A stretch of 64,000 nt of DNA, taken from positions 46,930-110,929 of the forward strand of contig JAJDAO010000016.1 in the NCBI GenBank assembly GCA_029261835.1, in the 5' to 3' direction. The notes beneath the pieces were generated by a model that had not been told where the DNA came from, did no database searches, and saw nothing but the letters and a program-made list of their open reading frames with translations. This stretch comes from Deltaproteobacteria bacterium. GTDB lineage: Bacteria > Myxococcota_A > UBA9160 > UBA4427. Every line of letters begins with the position of its first letter. Within the stretch, counting starts at the first letter, position 1. Shown one piece after another: positions 1 through 9,204 of the stretch. Made by a program: the position numbers and the translations under genes.

Positions 1-689
1 GCGTTGATCTCGGGCGATATGTCGATGATACCGCTGCGCTCGATCTGTTGGTCAATGTCGAAGTTAGAGTTAAGCGAGAAGAACTGCAGCCGGACGGGGG
101 TGTTGTCGGTCCAGCGATCTTCTTTGGCGATGGCGGTGTTGAGGAGAAGGTCGAAGTCGTGACGCATTGCGGCTCGGACGTCGGCTTGGGCGCCGCTGTG
201 GACAGTCGCCCTTGCAGCGGCGGTGGCGCAGGTGTGGGCGACGTCGCTGGAGGCATCTCTGGCGGCTCTGGCGGCACCGGCGGCGGCTCTGGCGGCGTGC
301 ATTGCAGGGTCCTTATGGGCACGGATATCTCTGGCTCGGACGGCGGCGGCGAAGTGGGCGTCGTCAAAGGAGGCGGCGTAGATGGGATCGTTCATGGCTT
401 TGTGGTCGGCTTCCGCAGCCTGTCGCGAGGCGGTTTTATCGACTTCGCCGGCGACTTCGTCAGCGGCTTCAGCGGCGTATCTGGCGGTTTTGGCGGCGGG
501 TCTGGCAGCGCAGTCGGCGGATCTCTCGGCAACACAGATGGCTTGCTCGACGGCGTCGATCTGCTCTTGTGAAGCGCCCCATCTGGCCACAAACAGTGGT
601 TGGACGTGGCGGGCGCAACGGGCAACGAAGGCGACGCGAGCCCAACGCGGAAGCTTGTCAAGTTCCTCCTTGGCCACCACTTCAGCCAT
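1..689 (-). CDS. Ala-rich helical-repeat protein, C-terminus off the left edge (partial)
   Basis: Reverse-strand translation from ATG at 689: MAEVVAKEELDKLPRWARVAFVARCARHVQPLFVARWGASQEQIDAVEQAICVAERSADCAARPAAKTARYAAEAADEVAG...AKEDRWTDNTPVRLQFFSLNS; open to base 1 and therefore absent from the ORF track. Confidence 0.75.
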   Translation of the reverse strand, partial: MAEVVAKEELDKLPRWARVAFVARCARHVQPLFVARWGASQEQIDAVEQAICVAERSADCAARPAAKTARYAAEAADEVAGEVDKTASRQAAEADHKAMNDPIYAASFDDAHFAAAVRARDIRAHKDPAMHAARAAAGAARAARDASSDVAHTCATAAARATVHSGAQADVRAAMRHDFDLLLNTAIAKEDRWTDNTPVRLQFFSLNSNFDIDQQIERSGIIDISPEIN

Positions 690-989
690 GGCTTCCTCGC
701 TTCTCAATACGTGCACCGTGCAACCAGCCGATGGTAGCACCGACGGGGTTTCCCGGTGGCGGGCAGGACCTTGCTTCGATCTGCTAGTCGGCTGTCGTCT
801 TTCCAGCTCATAGATTTGCAGCGCGTAGGGCACTCCAGCAGCTTACAGGCGGCGCTGGGTTGTTTTTTGAGTGACCGTAACCACTTGAATTGATTAAGGA
901 GCCCCGCGATTGACTGATCAGCTTCCCAAGCCCGGACCGGGGCCAAATCCCAATAACTTCCACATCGTCGAGCGCTATTTGACATCACG

Positions 990-1556
990 CTACTTGTCGG
1001 ACGTGGCGGGAATCCCCGTTCTTTGTCCTACGCGCGATGCGCAATGGCCTGCCAAGGGGCGACCGCGATGGGTCGCGTCGCCCCTCTCTCCGCGGCGCGT
1101 AGCGGTCAAGCTCGCAGAGCGGCCTCTAAGAGTCGGGAGAACGGAACCATGGTTCCGATTTGCCGGCAGCTCGCACACATGTGTGCGATTTGAGAGGGCA
1201 GGGTTACTGGCCACCTTCACGAGCCGAGCAGTCGAGGGCTCGTCCTTCGCGAGCTCGGCCTCGAAGTCGGGCTCGGGGAGGGGGGCGATGCGCTGCCAGC
1301 GGGAGGAATCGGATTTCGAGATGCCGTCTGGCAAAGTCGTACCGCGCGACTTTGAACCGCCGCGGCGAACACTTTCGTCCAAGGCCAGCATCTCGCCTAT
1401 TCGCCGCTCAGCCCGTAGCCGCAGGTCGATAGCCCGCCGCGCGGCTTCCTTCGCGCCCTTCTGGCGCTCCTTCGCACCAGGCTCGTACACCTGGCCCCTG
1501 AGGGCGCGGGTTTCTGGACAGCTAGCACGGAACCAATTACCGTGTTTCGAGGCCAC
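990..1556 (-). CDS. Phage/plasmid-type small protein (RLRAERRIGEML...SKSDSSRWQ motif), probably truncated or recombined remnant
   Basis: ORF 188 aa; residues RAERRIGEMLALDESVRRGGSKSRGTTLPDGISKSDSSRWQRIAPLPEPDFEAELA resemble a common mobile-element protein; the C-terminal half is low-complexity and unlike the family. Confidence 0.35.
   Translation of the reverse strand: MASKHGNWFRASCPETRALRGQVYEPGAKERQKGAKEAARRAIDLRLRAERRIGEMLALDESVRRGGSKSRGTTLPDGISKSDSSRWQRIAPLPEPDFEAELAKDEPSTARLVKVASNPALSNRTHVCELPANRNHGSVLPTLRGRSASLTATRRGERGDATHRGRPLAGHCASRVGQRTGIPATSDK
1142..1188. repeat. Two adjacent perfect palindromes, CGGAACCATGGTTCCG and TCGCACACATGTGTGCGA
   Basis: 16-bp (1142-1157) and 18-bp (1171-1188) perfect palindromes, both CATG-centred; each is overlapped at its right end by CGATTTG. 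Confidence 0.8.
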
Positions 1557-1608
1557 GGCCGTAAGTGTCGTGGCGCGGAACGTACGCTAGGCCACACGCA
1601 GACGGCAC

Positions 1609-2628
1609 TTGGCCAACCTCGATTTTCGATATATTGGGTCTTTTCAAACTGGGACTGTCTTCGAAGCGGAGGAACCGCTTGAGGAGTCTTGGAACAGACT
1701 CGCTCGAATCGGGACGAGTGACTACTCGGCGGCGCTTAGGCCTAGCAATCTAAAAATCCACTGGGAGGCACATCGTAAGTACGCGGTTGTGCGGATTCGA
1801 CAGGCCCTTGAGTTTCGAGTTGCGGCCTCTTCTGGTTCTCTTCTTACTCAACCGCTTCCCTTCTACTACGCCTTTCTCAATCTCACCAGAGCTCTTCTTG
1901 CGATCATCCCGGAGGTCATGCCCAAGCCCGGGCACGGCCTCCGCCACAAGCTGGGGGGAGACCTCTGGGCGTGCACCGCCGAGCTTGTCCCTGGGACCTT
2001 CACGGACCTGCTCACTACACTCGGCGTTGATTGGTCCAGCGGGCAGACGATTTCGCTCTCCGACTGCCTCTCCCGAATTCCGGAGGTCGCAGCGATCTAC
2101 AGTGCACCAAGCCGGGGGAAGCCGAATGTCTCACCAGTGCGTGTTCGCGGCCACCATTCGGGCAAACTGTCTCTCGAATTCGATGAGCGGTTGGTTGACG
2201 TTCAGGAGTTTCGTGCGGAGTGGGCGTTGCGTCATCCTAGTCTTCGGCCCTACTTCGAACTCAATGACAAAGGAGCGATTCTCAACCTGCTGGACACCAG
2301 CAGGGCGGAAACGTACGAAGCCGCCTGCGAACTATGCTCCGAACTACTCACCAATAGCCTCATGTTCAGCCAGAGCGCGACCTGGTACGCCGAGCGTGAA
2401 GACAATACTTCCCTCCTCGTTCCGGGAATCGCCAAGTACCTTGCCGCGATGTTCATTCTTGGAAGCCTCGTTCGCTACGAACCCGACCTCCTTGCAGATG
2501 CGGCCCTGCCTGCCTCCGAAACGGGTTGGTTTCTCGATCGGTTCATTCGAGCTGCCGACCGGTTCTTCCCGCAACTGGCGCTCAGTTTCGCCTACAAGAA
2601 TCCAGTGTATGTCAGACGGCCGGTGTAA
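1609..2628 (+). CDS. YaaC-like protein
   Basis: 339 aa ORF (TTG start); HRKYAVVRIRQALEFRVAASSGSLLTQPLPFYYAFLNLTRALLAI and HGLRHKL resemble the YaaC family. Confidence 0.55.
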   Translation: MANLDFRYIGSFQTGTVFEAEEPLEESWNRLARIGTSDYSAALRPSNLKIHWEAHRKYAVVRIRQALEFRVAASSGSLLTQPLPFYYAFLNLTRALLAIIPEVMPKPGHGLRHKLGGDLWACTAELVPGTFTDLLTTLGVDWSSGQTISLSDCLSRIPEVAAIYSAPSRGKPNVSPVRVRGHHSGKLSLEFDERLVDVQEFRAEWALRHPSLRPYFELNDKGAILNLLDTSRAETYEAACELCSELLTNSLMFSQSATWYAEREDNTSLLVPGIAKYLAAMFILGSLVRYEPDLLADAALPASETGWFLDRFIRAADRFFPQLALSFAYKNPVYVRRPV

Positions 2629-2851
2629 CTCCCCCTCGCTGATGCGGACGAGGAGACGGGGGAATGAGCGTCACCGGTTGTGTGAATGTAGTCGACCCTT
2701 GCCGCTCTCCAGTGCGTAGCTCCGAATGCGTCGCCCCCCAGCCCCCGAAATAGCTCACGCAAACGTCCATTTGGAGACGCTATCTCGGCGGGGCGCCGGA
2801 CGTTCACCGATCATCGACGACCGGCGGTTGAGAACTGCAGGGCGGCGGCGA

Positions 2852-3490
2852 TCAATCTCGCAGCTCGTCGAGATAACGCCCAACCCGTTGCGCTGCTAGC
2901 GCCTTGAGCTTGGCTCGCAGATCGGCCGCACGCCCCTCAGCATGAGGGGAAGCCGGCACGACCCTTGTGAACCTCCAACAGCGCGGCGCTTCTAGGACCA
3001 GCTCGAGTTCCTCGTCGACATCGATACCGAGCCCAGGGTCGAGGATGACTACCGGCTGAGACGGGAACACTGGACGGGAGACCATGAGATCGCCGCTCGC
3101 GGCCAGATGGGCATCAATTCCCATGCAGGCAAACTCGGCTGGTTCGGTCTCAGTTAGGGCTGCTCCTCGAAGAATCCGGACGTCGTCGAGGAGGTCATCG
3201 TAGAGAGCATCGGCGATGCGCCACCTTCGGCTACGGATCCTGGTCGGCTCTCTGAAGGAGTTCGAGGCACCCTTGTACACCTCAATGTCCGCGACCAACC
3301 ACTGCCGATCGGTTATCGACGCTTCAACGACTACCGGTGTACCACTTCTCGAGTACGCAGCCATCCGATAGGCCGCCACGTCGCGTCCAAGATCGGCATC
3401 TGGTCGCGCTTGGGCTGCCGTTGCTAGCGAGACGGCCAAGATGCCTGCCGTGATGAGCTGCCTGATCATCGATCTCCCCTTTCGCGTCAT
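2852..3490 (-). CDS. Hypothetical secreted protein
   Basis: 212 aa ORF; N-terminal signal peptide MIRQLITAGILAVSLATAAQA. Confidence 0.6.
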   Translation of the reverse strand: MTRKGRSMIRQLITAGILAVSLATAAQARPDADLGRDVAAYRMAAYSRSGTPVVVEASITDRQWLVADIEVYKGASNSFREPTRIRSRRWRIADALYDDLLDDVRILRGAALTETEPAEFACMGIDAHLAASGDLMVSRPVFPSQPVVILDPGLGIDVDEELELVLEAPRCWRFTRVVPASPHAEGRAADLRAKLKALAAQRVGRYLDELRD

Positions 3491-3514
3491 CGGGTCGCGC
3501 CGGGTCCCGGACCC

Positions 3515-4099
3515 TTAGGTCTCCGCTGCACGGAAGGCGGTTCCCCTCATCAACCCATCCACCTCCCCCGCACACTGCTCCGGCTGATTGTAGACCTCAG
3601 AGCCGGCAAACCGCACAACCCGAAACCCCTCGGCGACCATCGCCCGATCGCGCCGCTTGTCGTTGGCCGCCTGAAATCGAGTCTTCTCGTGAAACGCATG
3701 GCCGTCGACCTCGACAACCAGAGGAGAGCGCAGGGTGCGACGCTTCTCGTGGGGCTCGACCAGGTAGACAAAGAAGTCCGCCCGGTACCGGGTGCCCCCG
3801 GTGTGAACGGCCTTCTGCGGCTCCACAACGACCCCGTACCGTCCACCGCCGAACTGTCCCTCCTCGAGTGTGGCGTGCATCCCGAAGCGATTCTCCGCCA
3901 CCTAGCAGGGCCACCGGCTCCAGAGGGACACGAGCATCACCTGCTCGATGGGGGATTCGCAGCGTTCCAGAAGCTCCTCCACCTCCCGCCGCTGCCGGTC
4001 CAGGGCCTCGGTTAGCATCTGCTCGGCCTTCTGGCAGAGCGGGATGCTACCCCCATGGCCCAAGGCCCTGGCCGGACTTGGTTGCGGAGGGGAGGTCAT
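3515..4099 (-). pseudogene. DUF559-like / PD-(D/E)XK nuclease-like gene interrupted by an in-frame TAG
   Basis: ORFs 3902..4099 and 3515..3901 are in the same frame, separated only by TAG at 3902-3904; joined product ...CESPIEQVMLVSLWSRWPC*VAENRFGMHATLEEGQFGGG...YRADFFVYL...PLVVEVDGHAFHEKT...RDRAMVAEGFRVVRFAGSEVY. Confidence 0.6.
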
Positions 4100-4392
4100 G
4101 CGGGGGCCTCGGGTGCAAGCCGAACGACCGCAGCCGGCTTGCTCCCGGCTGCCCGCCGGGCCTCGGCCTTGCCATTCAGGTCAGTCGTCTGCTTGTCGAC
4201 CTGCTCGCGGATGACTTCTGCAATGGCGCGCAGGTAATCAGCACACCCTCCATCACGGAACGCCAGAAACCAGAGGTTCGAAATGACGTAAGGGCCATCG
4301 GGGTGCTCCTGAAGCTTCTGACACACCCTCATCCATTCCGTCATCGTATAGACTGCTTCAAATGGAATGGGATCCCAGATCTCCGCCATCAC
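4096..4392 (-). CDS. Hypothetical protein in integrase-led operon
   Basis: 98 aa ORF; start overlaps upstream stop as GTGA, stop overlaps downstream start as ATGA. Confidence 0.55.
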   Translation of the reverse strand: MMAEIWDPIPFEAVYTMTEWMRVCQKLQEHPDGPYVISNLWFLAFRDGGCADYLRAIAEVIREQVDKQTTDLNGKAEARRAAGSKPAAVVRLAPEAPA

Positions 4393-4793
4393 GCTGCCTC
4401 CTCTTCTCCGCCTCGCGCAGCGGTTTCAAGCCTCGTTAGGAGCGACTGCCCTAAAAGGAGCGCCGTCTCGTGAAACCCGCCCGCCCACTGCTCCGCGCCG
4501 GTATGGACGGCCAATTGTGCGAGGTAGGCGGTTGACTCCAGGGTCACGTCTTGGTTCGCAGCGATGGTTGCTCCCTCGGAGAGAACGCTGGCGCACGCCG
4601 CGGCGAGCTTGGAGACATTCTCCAGCAACTCGTTGGCCGCCTCGCAGAGTTCCGGTGACACGTCACCCCGAAGGCTATCGCTGGCGAATGAGAGGAAGTG
4701 GTTGTGCTCCACGGTCAGAAAGTGCTTCGCCTTCTCCTCGGTAATGAGGCCCTCATGCGGAAGGACGGTGAGCTTGATGGTTTCGCCCATCAC
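4389..4793 (-). CDS. Hypothetical protein in integrase-led operon
   Basis: 134 aa ORF, 4-nt overlaps with both neighbours. Confidence 0.55.
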   Translation of the reverse strand: MMGETIKLTVLPHEGLITEEKAKHFLTVEHNHFLSFASDSLRGDVSPELCEAANELLENVSKLAAACASVLSEGATIAANQDVTLESTAYLAQLAVHTGAEQWAGGFHETALLLGQSLLTRLETAARGGEEEAA

Positions 4794-5227
4794 GCTGCCT
4801 CCTTCTGCCGCTGCTCTTCAACTTCGAGCCGGTGCACGAGTTCGGTTGCCAGTTGGTCATAGGCCCAGTTGAACGGCCCCGTGCTGTGCCGGGTTGCCTT
4901 CTCGGTGGCGGCGAGCCGAGAAAGAGTCCGGGTATCGTTCTTCCATTCCTCGTACTCCAAGCGCCCAATTGGCAAGTGCTGACGCCGAAACTCCGCCGGC
5001 CTGCGACGCCTGATTGCCTCAGAGCAGGCCTTGACCATGGTCGTGATGTCTATGGCGAGAAAGCCCAGGGCATCGCGCTCTCGTGGGTCCTCTGTACCGC
5101 TGACGGCGCTGATGATTACACCCTGGTAGGCAGGTAAATCCTCTTCCAGCCATCGCAGCGCCTCTTCAGGCGTGATGCTGTCGCCCTCAGGCAGCGGCAT
5201 GATGATGAGTTCATGGGGTTCACTCAT
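4790..5227 (-). CDS. Hypothetical protein in integrase-led operon
   Basis: Internal ATG at 5227 of ORF 4790..5416 (MSEPHELIIMPLPEGDSITPEEALRWLEED...); overlaps integrase stop by 8 nt. Confidence 0.55.
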   Translation of the reverse strand: MSEPHELIIMPLPEGDSITPEEALRWLEEDLPAYQGVIISAVSGTEDPRERDALGFLAIDITTMVKACSEAIRRRRPAEFRRQHLPIGRLEYEEWKNDTRTLSRLAATEKATRHSTGPFNWAYDQLATELVHRLEVEEQRQKEAA

Positions 5228-6254
5228 TGTCTTCTCCTCGATTGGTGTTGGGCGTCCCAGGCACTCGCCTGGCGACATACGGGAAGTGCAGAAGTCCTGC
5301 GGCCTCCCGTTTCTTCTCCTCGGGCCTTCGGTCGTAGCCTTGGGTCGTGGACACCGAGGCGTGACCGGCAAGCTGCTGGGCCACGCTGATATCGGCCCCG
5401 GCATCAAGCAGGTCACCGATGAACGTGCGGCGCATGTCGTGGGGGCTGAAGGGCTGAATACCCGCCTGCTCGGCGCGCTTGCGGCAGACGACGAAGACGA
5501 CGTGGTCGGAGATGCGGCGCGGGGTGATGTTCCCTCCCCGATTCACAGGGCATAGGAGCGGGCCTGTCACATCACCCCGCTCATGCAGCCAATCGTCCAG
5601 CGCCGCCCGACAGCCCGTTGAGACGTGGACCAGGCGCGCCTTCCGGCCCTTCCCGCGGCGAACTCGGAGCTCCCCCGTCTCGCGGTCGTAGTCCTCGAGG
5701 TCAAGCGCTGCCATCTCGGCACGGCGCAGTCCGCAGGTCATGCCCAGGACGAATATCGAGGCGTCTCGAGGGCCGGCGGGACCGGGGTCGGATTGGCACA
5801 CGGCTGAGAGGGCCTGCTTCTCGCCGATGGTGAGCGAGCGTCCGGCGGGCAGCGTGGCGCCGCTAACCGGCTTCAGGTCACATGCTCTGGCCCGATGCTC
5901 TTCTGAGATGAGACCCAGCCGCCACGCTTCCTTGAGGACTGCGCGCAGCGTGGCCAGCAGGGCGTTGATGTAGCTCGGCGAGTACGGCTGGCCGGTCTTG
6001 GGCGAGATGGACTCCGCCAACGCTGTTCGCAACGTCTGGGTGTGGACGTACGTCAGCCGCTCCCAGGGTAGCGACACTGCATCGTGAGCACCCTGGCTCA
6101 TGACCTCCGCCAACTTATTGAGGCGGTCAAGCTGCGTGATGCGGCTGCGCTCCGAGCCGAGTGAAGCCAGGTAGACCGCTGCCGGACTCTCGTGCAGAGG
6201 CCGAACGAGCTGCACCGGCGCGGCCGGCCGCGAATGCTTGAGCGCTAGTCGCAT
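5220..6254 (-). CDS. Tyrosine recombinase/integrase
   Basis: 344 aa; TCGLRRAEMAAL, SPHDMRRTFIGDLLDAG, LAGHASVSTTQGYDRR: Arg, HxxR, His and Tyr catalytic pattern. Confidence 0.92.
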   Translation of the reverse strand: MRLALKHSRPAAPVQLVRPLHESPAAVYLASLGSERSRITQLDRLNKLAEVMSQGAHDAVSLPWERLTYVHTQTLRTALAESISPKTGQPYSPSYINALLATLRAVLKEAWRLGLISEEHRARACDLKPVSGATLPAGRSLTIGEKQALSAVCQSDPGPAGPRDASIFVLGMTCGLRRAEMAALDLEDYDRETGELRVRRGKGRKARLVHVSTGCRAALDDWLHERGDVTGPLLCPVNRGGNITPRRISDHVVFVVCRKRAEQAGIQPFSPHDMRRTFIGDLLDAGADISVAQQLAGHASVSTTQGYDRRPEEKKREAAGLLHFPYVARRVPGTPNTNRGEDNE

Positions 6255-6590
6255 ACGTGCTCCTGCACGCCAATCGGTGAGGCCTCGAGCTTCGCCATGG
6301 GCTGTCCTCTGCCTGCCGTTGCGACAACGCTATCTCGAGTAACGGTGACCTCAGTACCGCTGGCTTGGGGAAGATGCAAGGGGGAGGACTTGATTTTATT
6401 GAATTGCACACGTTCTCGTGTCTGCACGGTAGCGCGCCTGATGAGCCGCATCTCGGCCTTTAACAGAACTGCTTGAGACGTATTCAAGACCACACGGGGG
6501 GTGAAGGCAATGCAAAGGGGGTGGGGGACCCCCGGTTTCGCAATGGGTCCCATCCGCTGGACCTATATGGGGGTCCTCATGCAAGCCACG

Positions 6591-6630
6591 CCAGAAAAAA
6601 ACTGTCCCAGAAAAATCCTGGCCAGAAATT
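6591..6630. repeat. Three CCAGAAA iterons at 15-16 bp spacing
   Basis: ccagaaa at 6591, 6607 and 6622, between the divergent integrase and antitoxin genes. Confidence 0.55.
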
Positions 6631-6737
6631 CCGAGTACACGAACCGCCACCACTAGCCCCGAGCACGGACACAGCGCGCCACTCGACAGCGCCGCCAACA
6701 CACCCGACACTCTCCGCGTCAGAGTGGGGAAACCGAA

Positions 6738-7151
6738 ATGCGACGTATCAGCGTGACTCAGGCCAGCAATGAGCTGGCTGCAATCATCGAGCAGATCGAA
6801 TCCGGCGGAGAGCCCGTAATGCTCATGGACGGCGAGGTCCCCGTCGCCGGCATCGTTCCGCCGGAGGCACTTGCGGCACTCGACGAACTCGAAGACCAGC
6901 TAGACCTCGCCGCCGCAGAGGAGGCCCTAGCTGAAAGCGACGAGAGAATTCCGTGGGAGACGGTAAGGGCGGAGCTGGGACTGGAAGGCGAACCGGATGC
7001 TACGGAAGTCGAGAACGTTCCTGAGGATGGGGAGGATGGGGCGCCGCTCGGCGAGGAGCTGGACGAGAAGTTCAAGTCCGTGGCACGGGAGGTCATTCGG
7101 AAGAACCGGAGGCTCTTCGAGGCATTTGCGGCGTGGGACCGGAAGAAGTGA
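6738..7151 (+). CDS. Phd/YefM-like antitoxin, no adjacent toxin seen
   Basis: MRRISVTQASNELAAIIEQIESGGEPVMLMDGEVPVAGIVPPEAL is Phd/YefM-like at the N-terminus; long acidic C-terminal part. Confidence 0.6.
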   Translation: MRRISVTQASNELAAIIEQIESGGEPVMLMDGEVPVAGIVPPEALAALDELEDQLDLAAAEEALAESDERIPWETVRAELGLEGEPDATEVENVPEDGEDGAPLGEELDEKFKSVAREVIRKNRRLFEAFAAWDRKK

Positions 7152-7180
7152 CCGAGGAGGTGGCCGCGGCCTGATAGGTG

Positions 7181-8995
7181 TCATGCGACACCTGGCTCCA
7201 CCCTTCGTGCAAGAGCGAGAATCAACAGAATGTGAAGGATTCGATTCGCGGTGCGCCTGTCGATGGCGCCTGGCTCGAAGAAGCCGTGGCAGAGCGAATT
7301 GCGAAGGTTCCAACCTCGCTGATCAGTTAAGAGGACTCTCAGGTACAGAGCTACGTCTTCACCGAACGCGGCAGAAACCGCCTGATCGCGGAGCATCTCG
7401 TCGAGCGTTCGAAGTCGGAGGCTGCCATTTCGGCCGGGGCGGTATGCTGGAGAATCCTGCTCAACAAGTAGCCGACGAATCGCAGCTTCGACCTGCGGTA
7501 TGAGGATGGAGCAAGCTGCCAGATAGTCACCGCGGAAGTACGCCCCCAGTCCGGACTCCACCGTGGGGCGATGCTCGGCGGGAAAGACCGGCGACTCGTA
7601 CATGTGATCACTGAGCGACTCTGCACTCAACGCGGGGCCAGATTCCAGTCGTTCGAGCGCTATTTCAAGAAACATGCTCTCAAACTGTAGATTCTGGAAT
7701 ATCTGCGAGACCACGCGCCCTTCGAGGTCCTCCTCAAGCGATCCGACCGTGGCGATTGTCCGGCCATCGTGGTCCGAGATTGCACGAGGCATGTGCGCCT
7801 GGAGGGGAGCCTTCTCGGCAAGGTCACGAAGTTGGTGTTCGACCTGGGCTCTGCGGGGAGTGAAATGCGCAGCGATTCTGTTGAGGGCATCGCCAAGCGC
7901 ACCCTCAGTGAGTTCTTGAATGTAGGCGTCGAGCTTCTCTTTCGGAATGTCAACAGTAGTAGAGAACTGTTTCATCTGGCCGACTGCGCGCCTGCCGAAC
8001 TCGCGTATTCGGCTCTCAAGTTCGTCAGCATCCTGATGCAGGCCGTGCTGGTGGAGAACTTCGTAGACCTTCTGAAGCCACGCCGATGCCACCAAGGGCT
8101 CCGCCTCCTTCGCAGCTTGTTGGAAAGCCACGGAGTACGTGAGGAGAACACGCCGAGCGTCGTCGCGGCGATCTGAGCGATTGTAGTAACGCGCAAGCCT
8201 CATAGCTGCGGCTTCCGCGCCATGCGGATCGAGCCCACCGCCTTCTGGATTCGCGAATCGCGTTAGTCGCTGCTCGAGGGCATTGACGAGGCTCAGCTCC
8301 GCCTCGGAACTGAGTTCGACCCTCTTGTTCTCCACGAGTGAATCGAACGAGAACCCCCAGAGCCCGCACCGAGTATCATCTTCGACTCTGGCCTCGAATG
8401 ACAGAATCGCGTCTCGGACACGGGCTACCCTGTCCTTGTCATTAATGGAGATCGCGATTGATAGCGCCCGCTTTAGCTCCGTGACGAGCGAGGCCTCGAA
8501 CCGGTGCTTTTCCAGTTGACTGAGCCGCACAGTAGAATCGACGATGCGCCGAGCGAGCTCTATGTTGGCCGCTGCTTCGCAGACCGTCGGCGAGAAGTCC
8601 CAGACAAGATCTGCGTAGCGAAGAACAAGCGTTGGGTGCTGCGCTTCCGCTGATCGCGATTCCCAGTACTCGATCATCTCAGGGGTGACCAATCGTATAC
8701 TAGGCGTCTCGTATCCCTGCCCGGCCTCGTTTGTGCCGGTCATCATCGGCCCGTAGTAGGTACCCCAGCCAGTCGCCTCATGTGTGTAGTTTTCGACGAA
8801 GCCGAAGGCCATACTCTCTGCACGGAGTGCGAGGTTCGGCTCTCGGCCAGCTTCTCGGCCGGCTCGAATCAGCTCGCTCACGCTGCTCGTCACTTCGTGT
8901 TCAGAGAACCCGTCCGAGCGTGAGTCGAACTCGTCGAGCAGGCGTGTCAGATCTACATCTCGTTCTGTCATACGATTCCCGAAGACATGGGCCAA
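7181..8995 (-). CDS. DUF4209-like protein
   Basis: 604 aa; C-terminal ...LLTDQRGWNLRNSLCHGFFEPGAIDRRTANRILHILLIL resembles DUF4209; RNSLCH fits Rx4H. Confidence 0.65.
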   Translation of the reverse strand: MAHVFGNRMTERDVDLTRLLDEFDSRSDGFSEHEVTSSVSELIRAGREAGREPNLALRAESMAFGFVENYTHEATGWGTYYGPMMTGTNEAGQGYETPSIRLVTPEMIEYWESRSAEAQHPTLVLRYADLVWDFSPTVCEAAANIELARRIVDSTVRLSQLEKHRFEASLVTELKRALSIAISINDKDRVARVRDAILSFEARVEDDTRCGLWGFSFDSLVENKRVELSSEAELSLVNALEQRLTRFANPEGGGLDPHGAEAAAMRLARYYNRSDRRDDARRVLLTYSVAFQQAAKEAEPLVASAWLQKVYEVLHQHGLHQDADELESRIREFGRRAVGQMKQFSTTVDIPKEKLDAYIQELTEGALGDALNRIAAHFTPRRAQVEHQLRDLAEKAPLQAHMPRAISDHDGRTIATVGSLEEDLEGRVVSQIFQNLQFESMFLEIALERLESGPALSAESLSDHMYESPVFPAEHRPTVESGLGAYFRGDYLAACSILIPQVEAAIRRLLVEQDSPAYRPGRNGSLRLRTLDEMLRDQAVSAAFGEDVALYLRVLLTDQRGWNLRNSLCHGFFEPGAIDRRTANRILHILLILALARRVEPGVA

Positions 8996-9204
8996 TGGGC
9001 TATTATCCGATGACTCGCGTCGCGTGATTCATCACGCGCCCCGCCAGGTCGAATAGCTCGCGCGCGCAGATCTCTAAGTCCTCCGAATTCGAGAAGATTT
9101 TCCCCGCCTTCTCGGCACGGCCTGCGCGGTGAAGCTCTTGTTCGCGCCGAGCTACGGAGATTCGGGAGCGTGTAGCGTGTAAGAGGAAGGGGGCTACGAC
9201 AACT

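Noticed and set aside
48-787. Plus-strand Gly-rich and Arg-rich ORFs (174 and 206 aa)
   Set aside because: Composition follows from the Ala-rich gene on the opposite strand.
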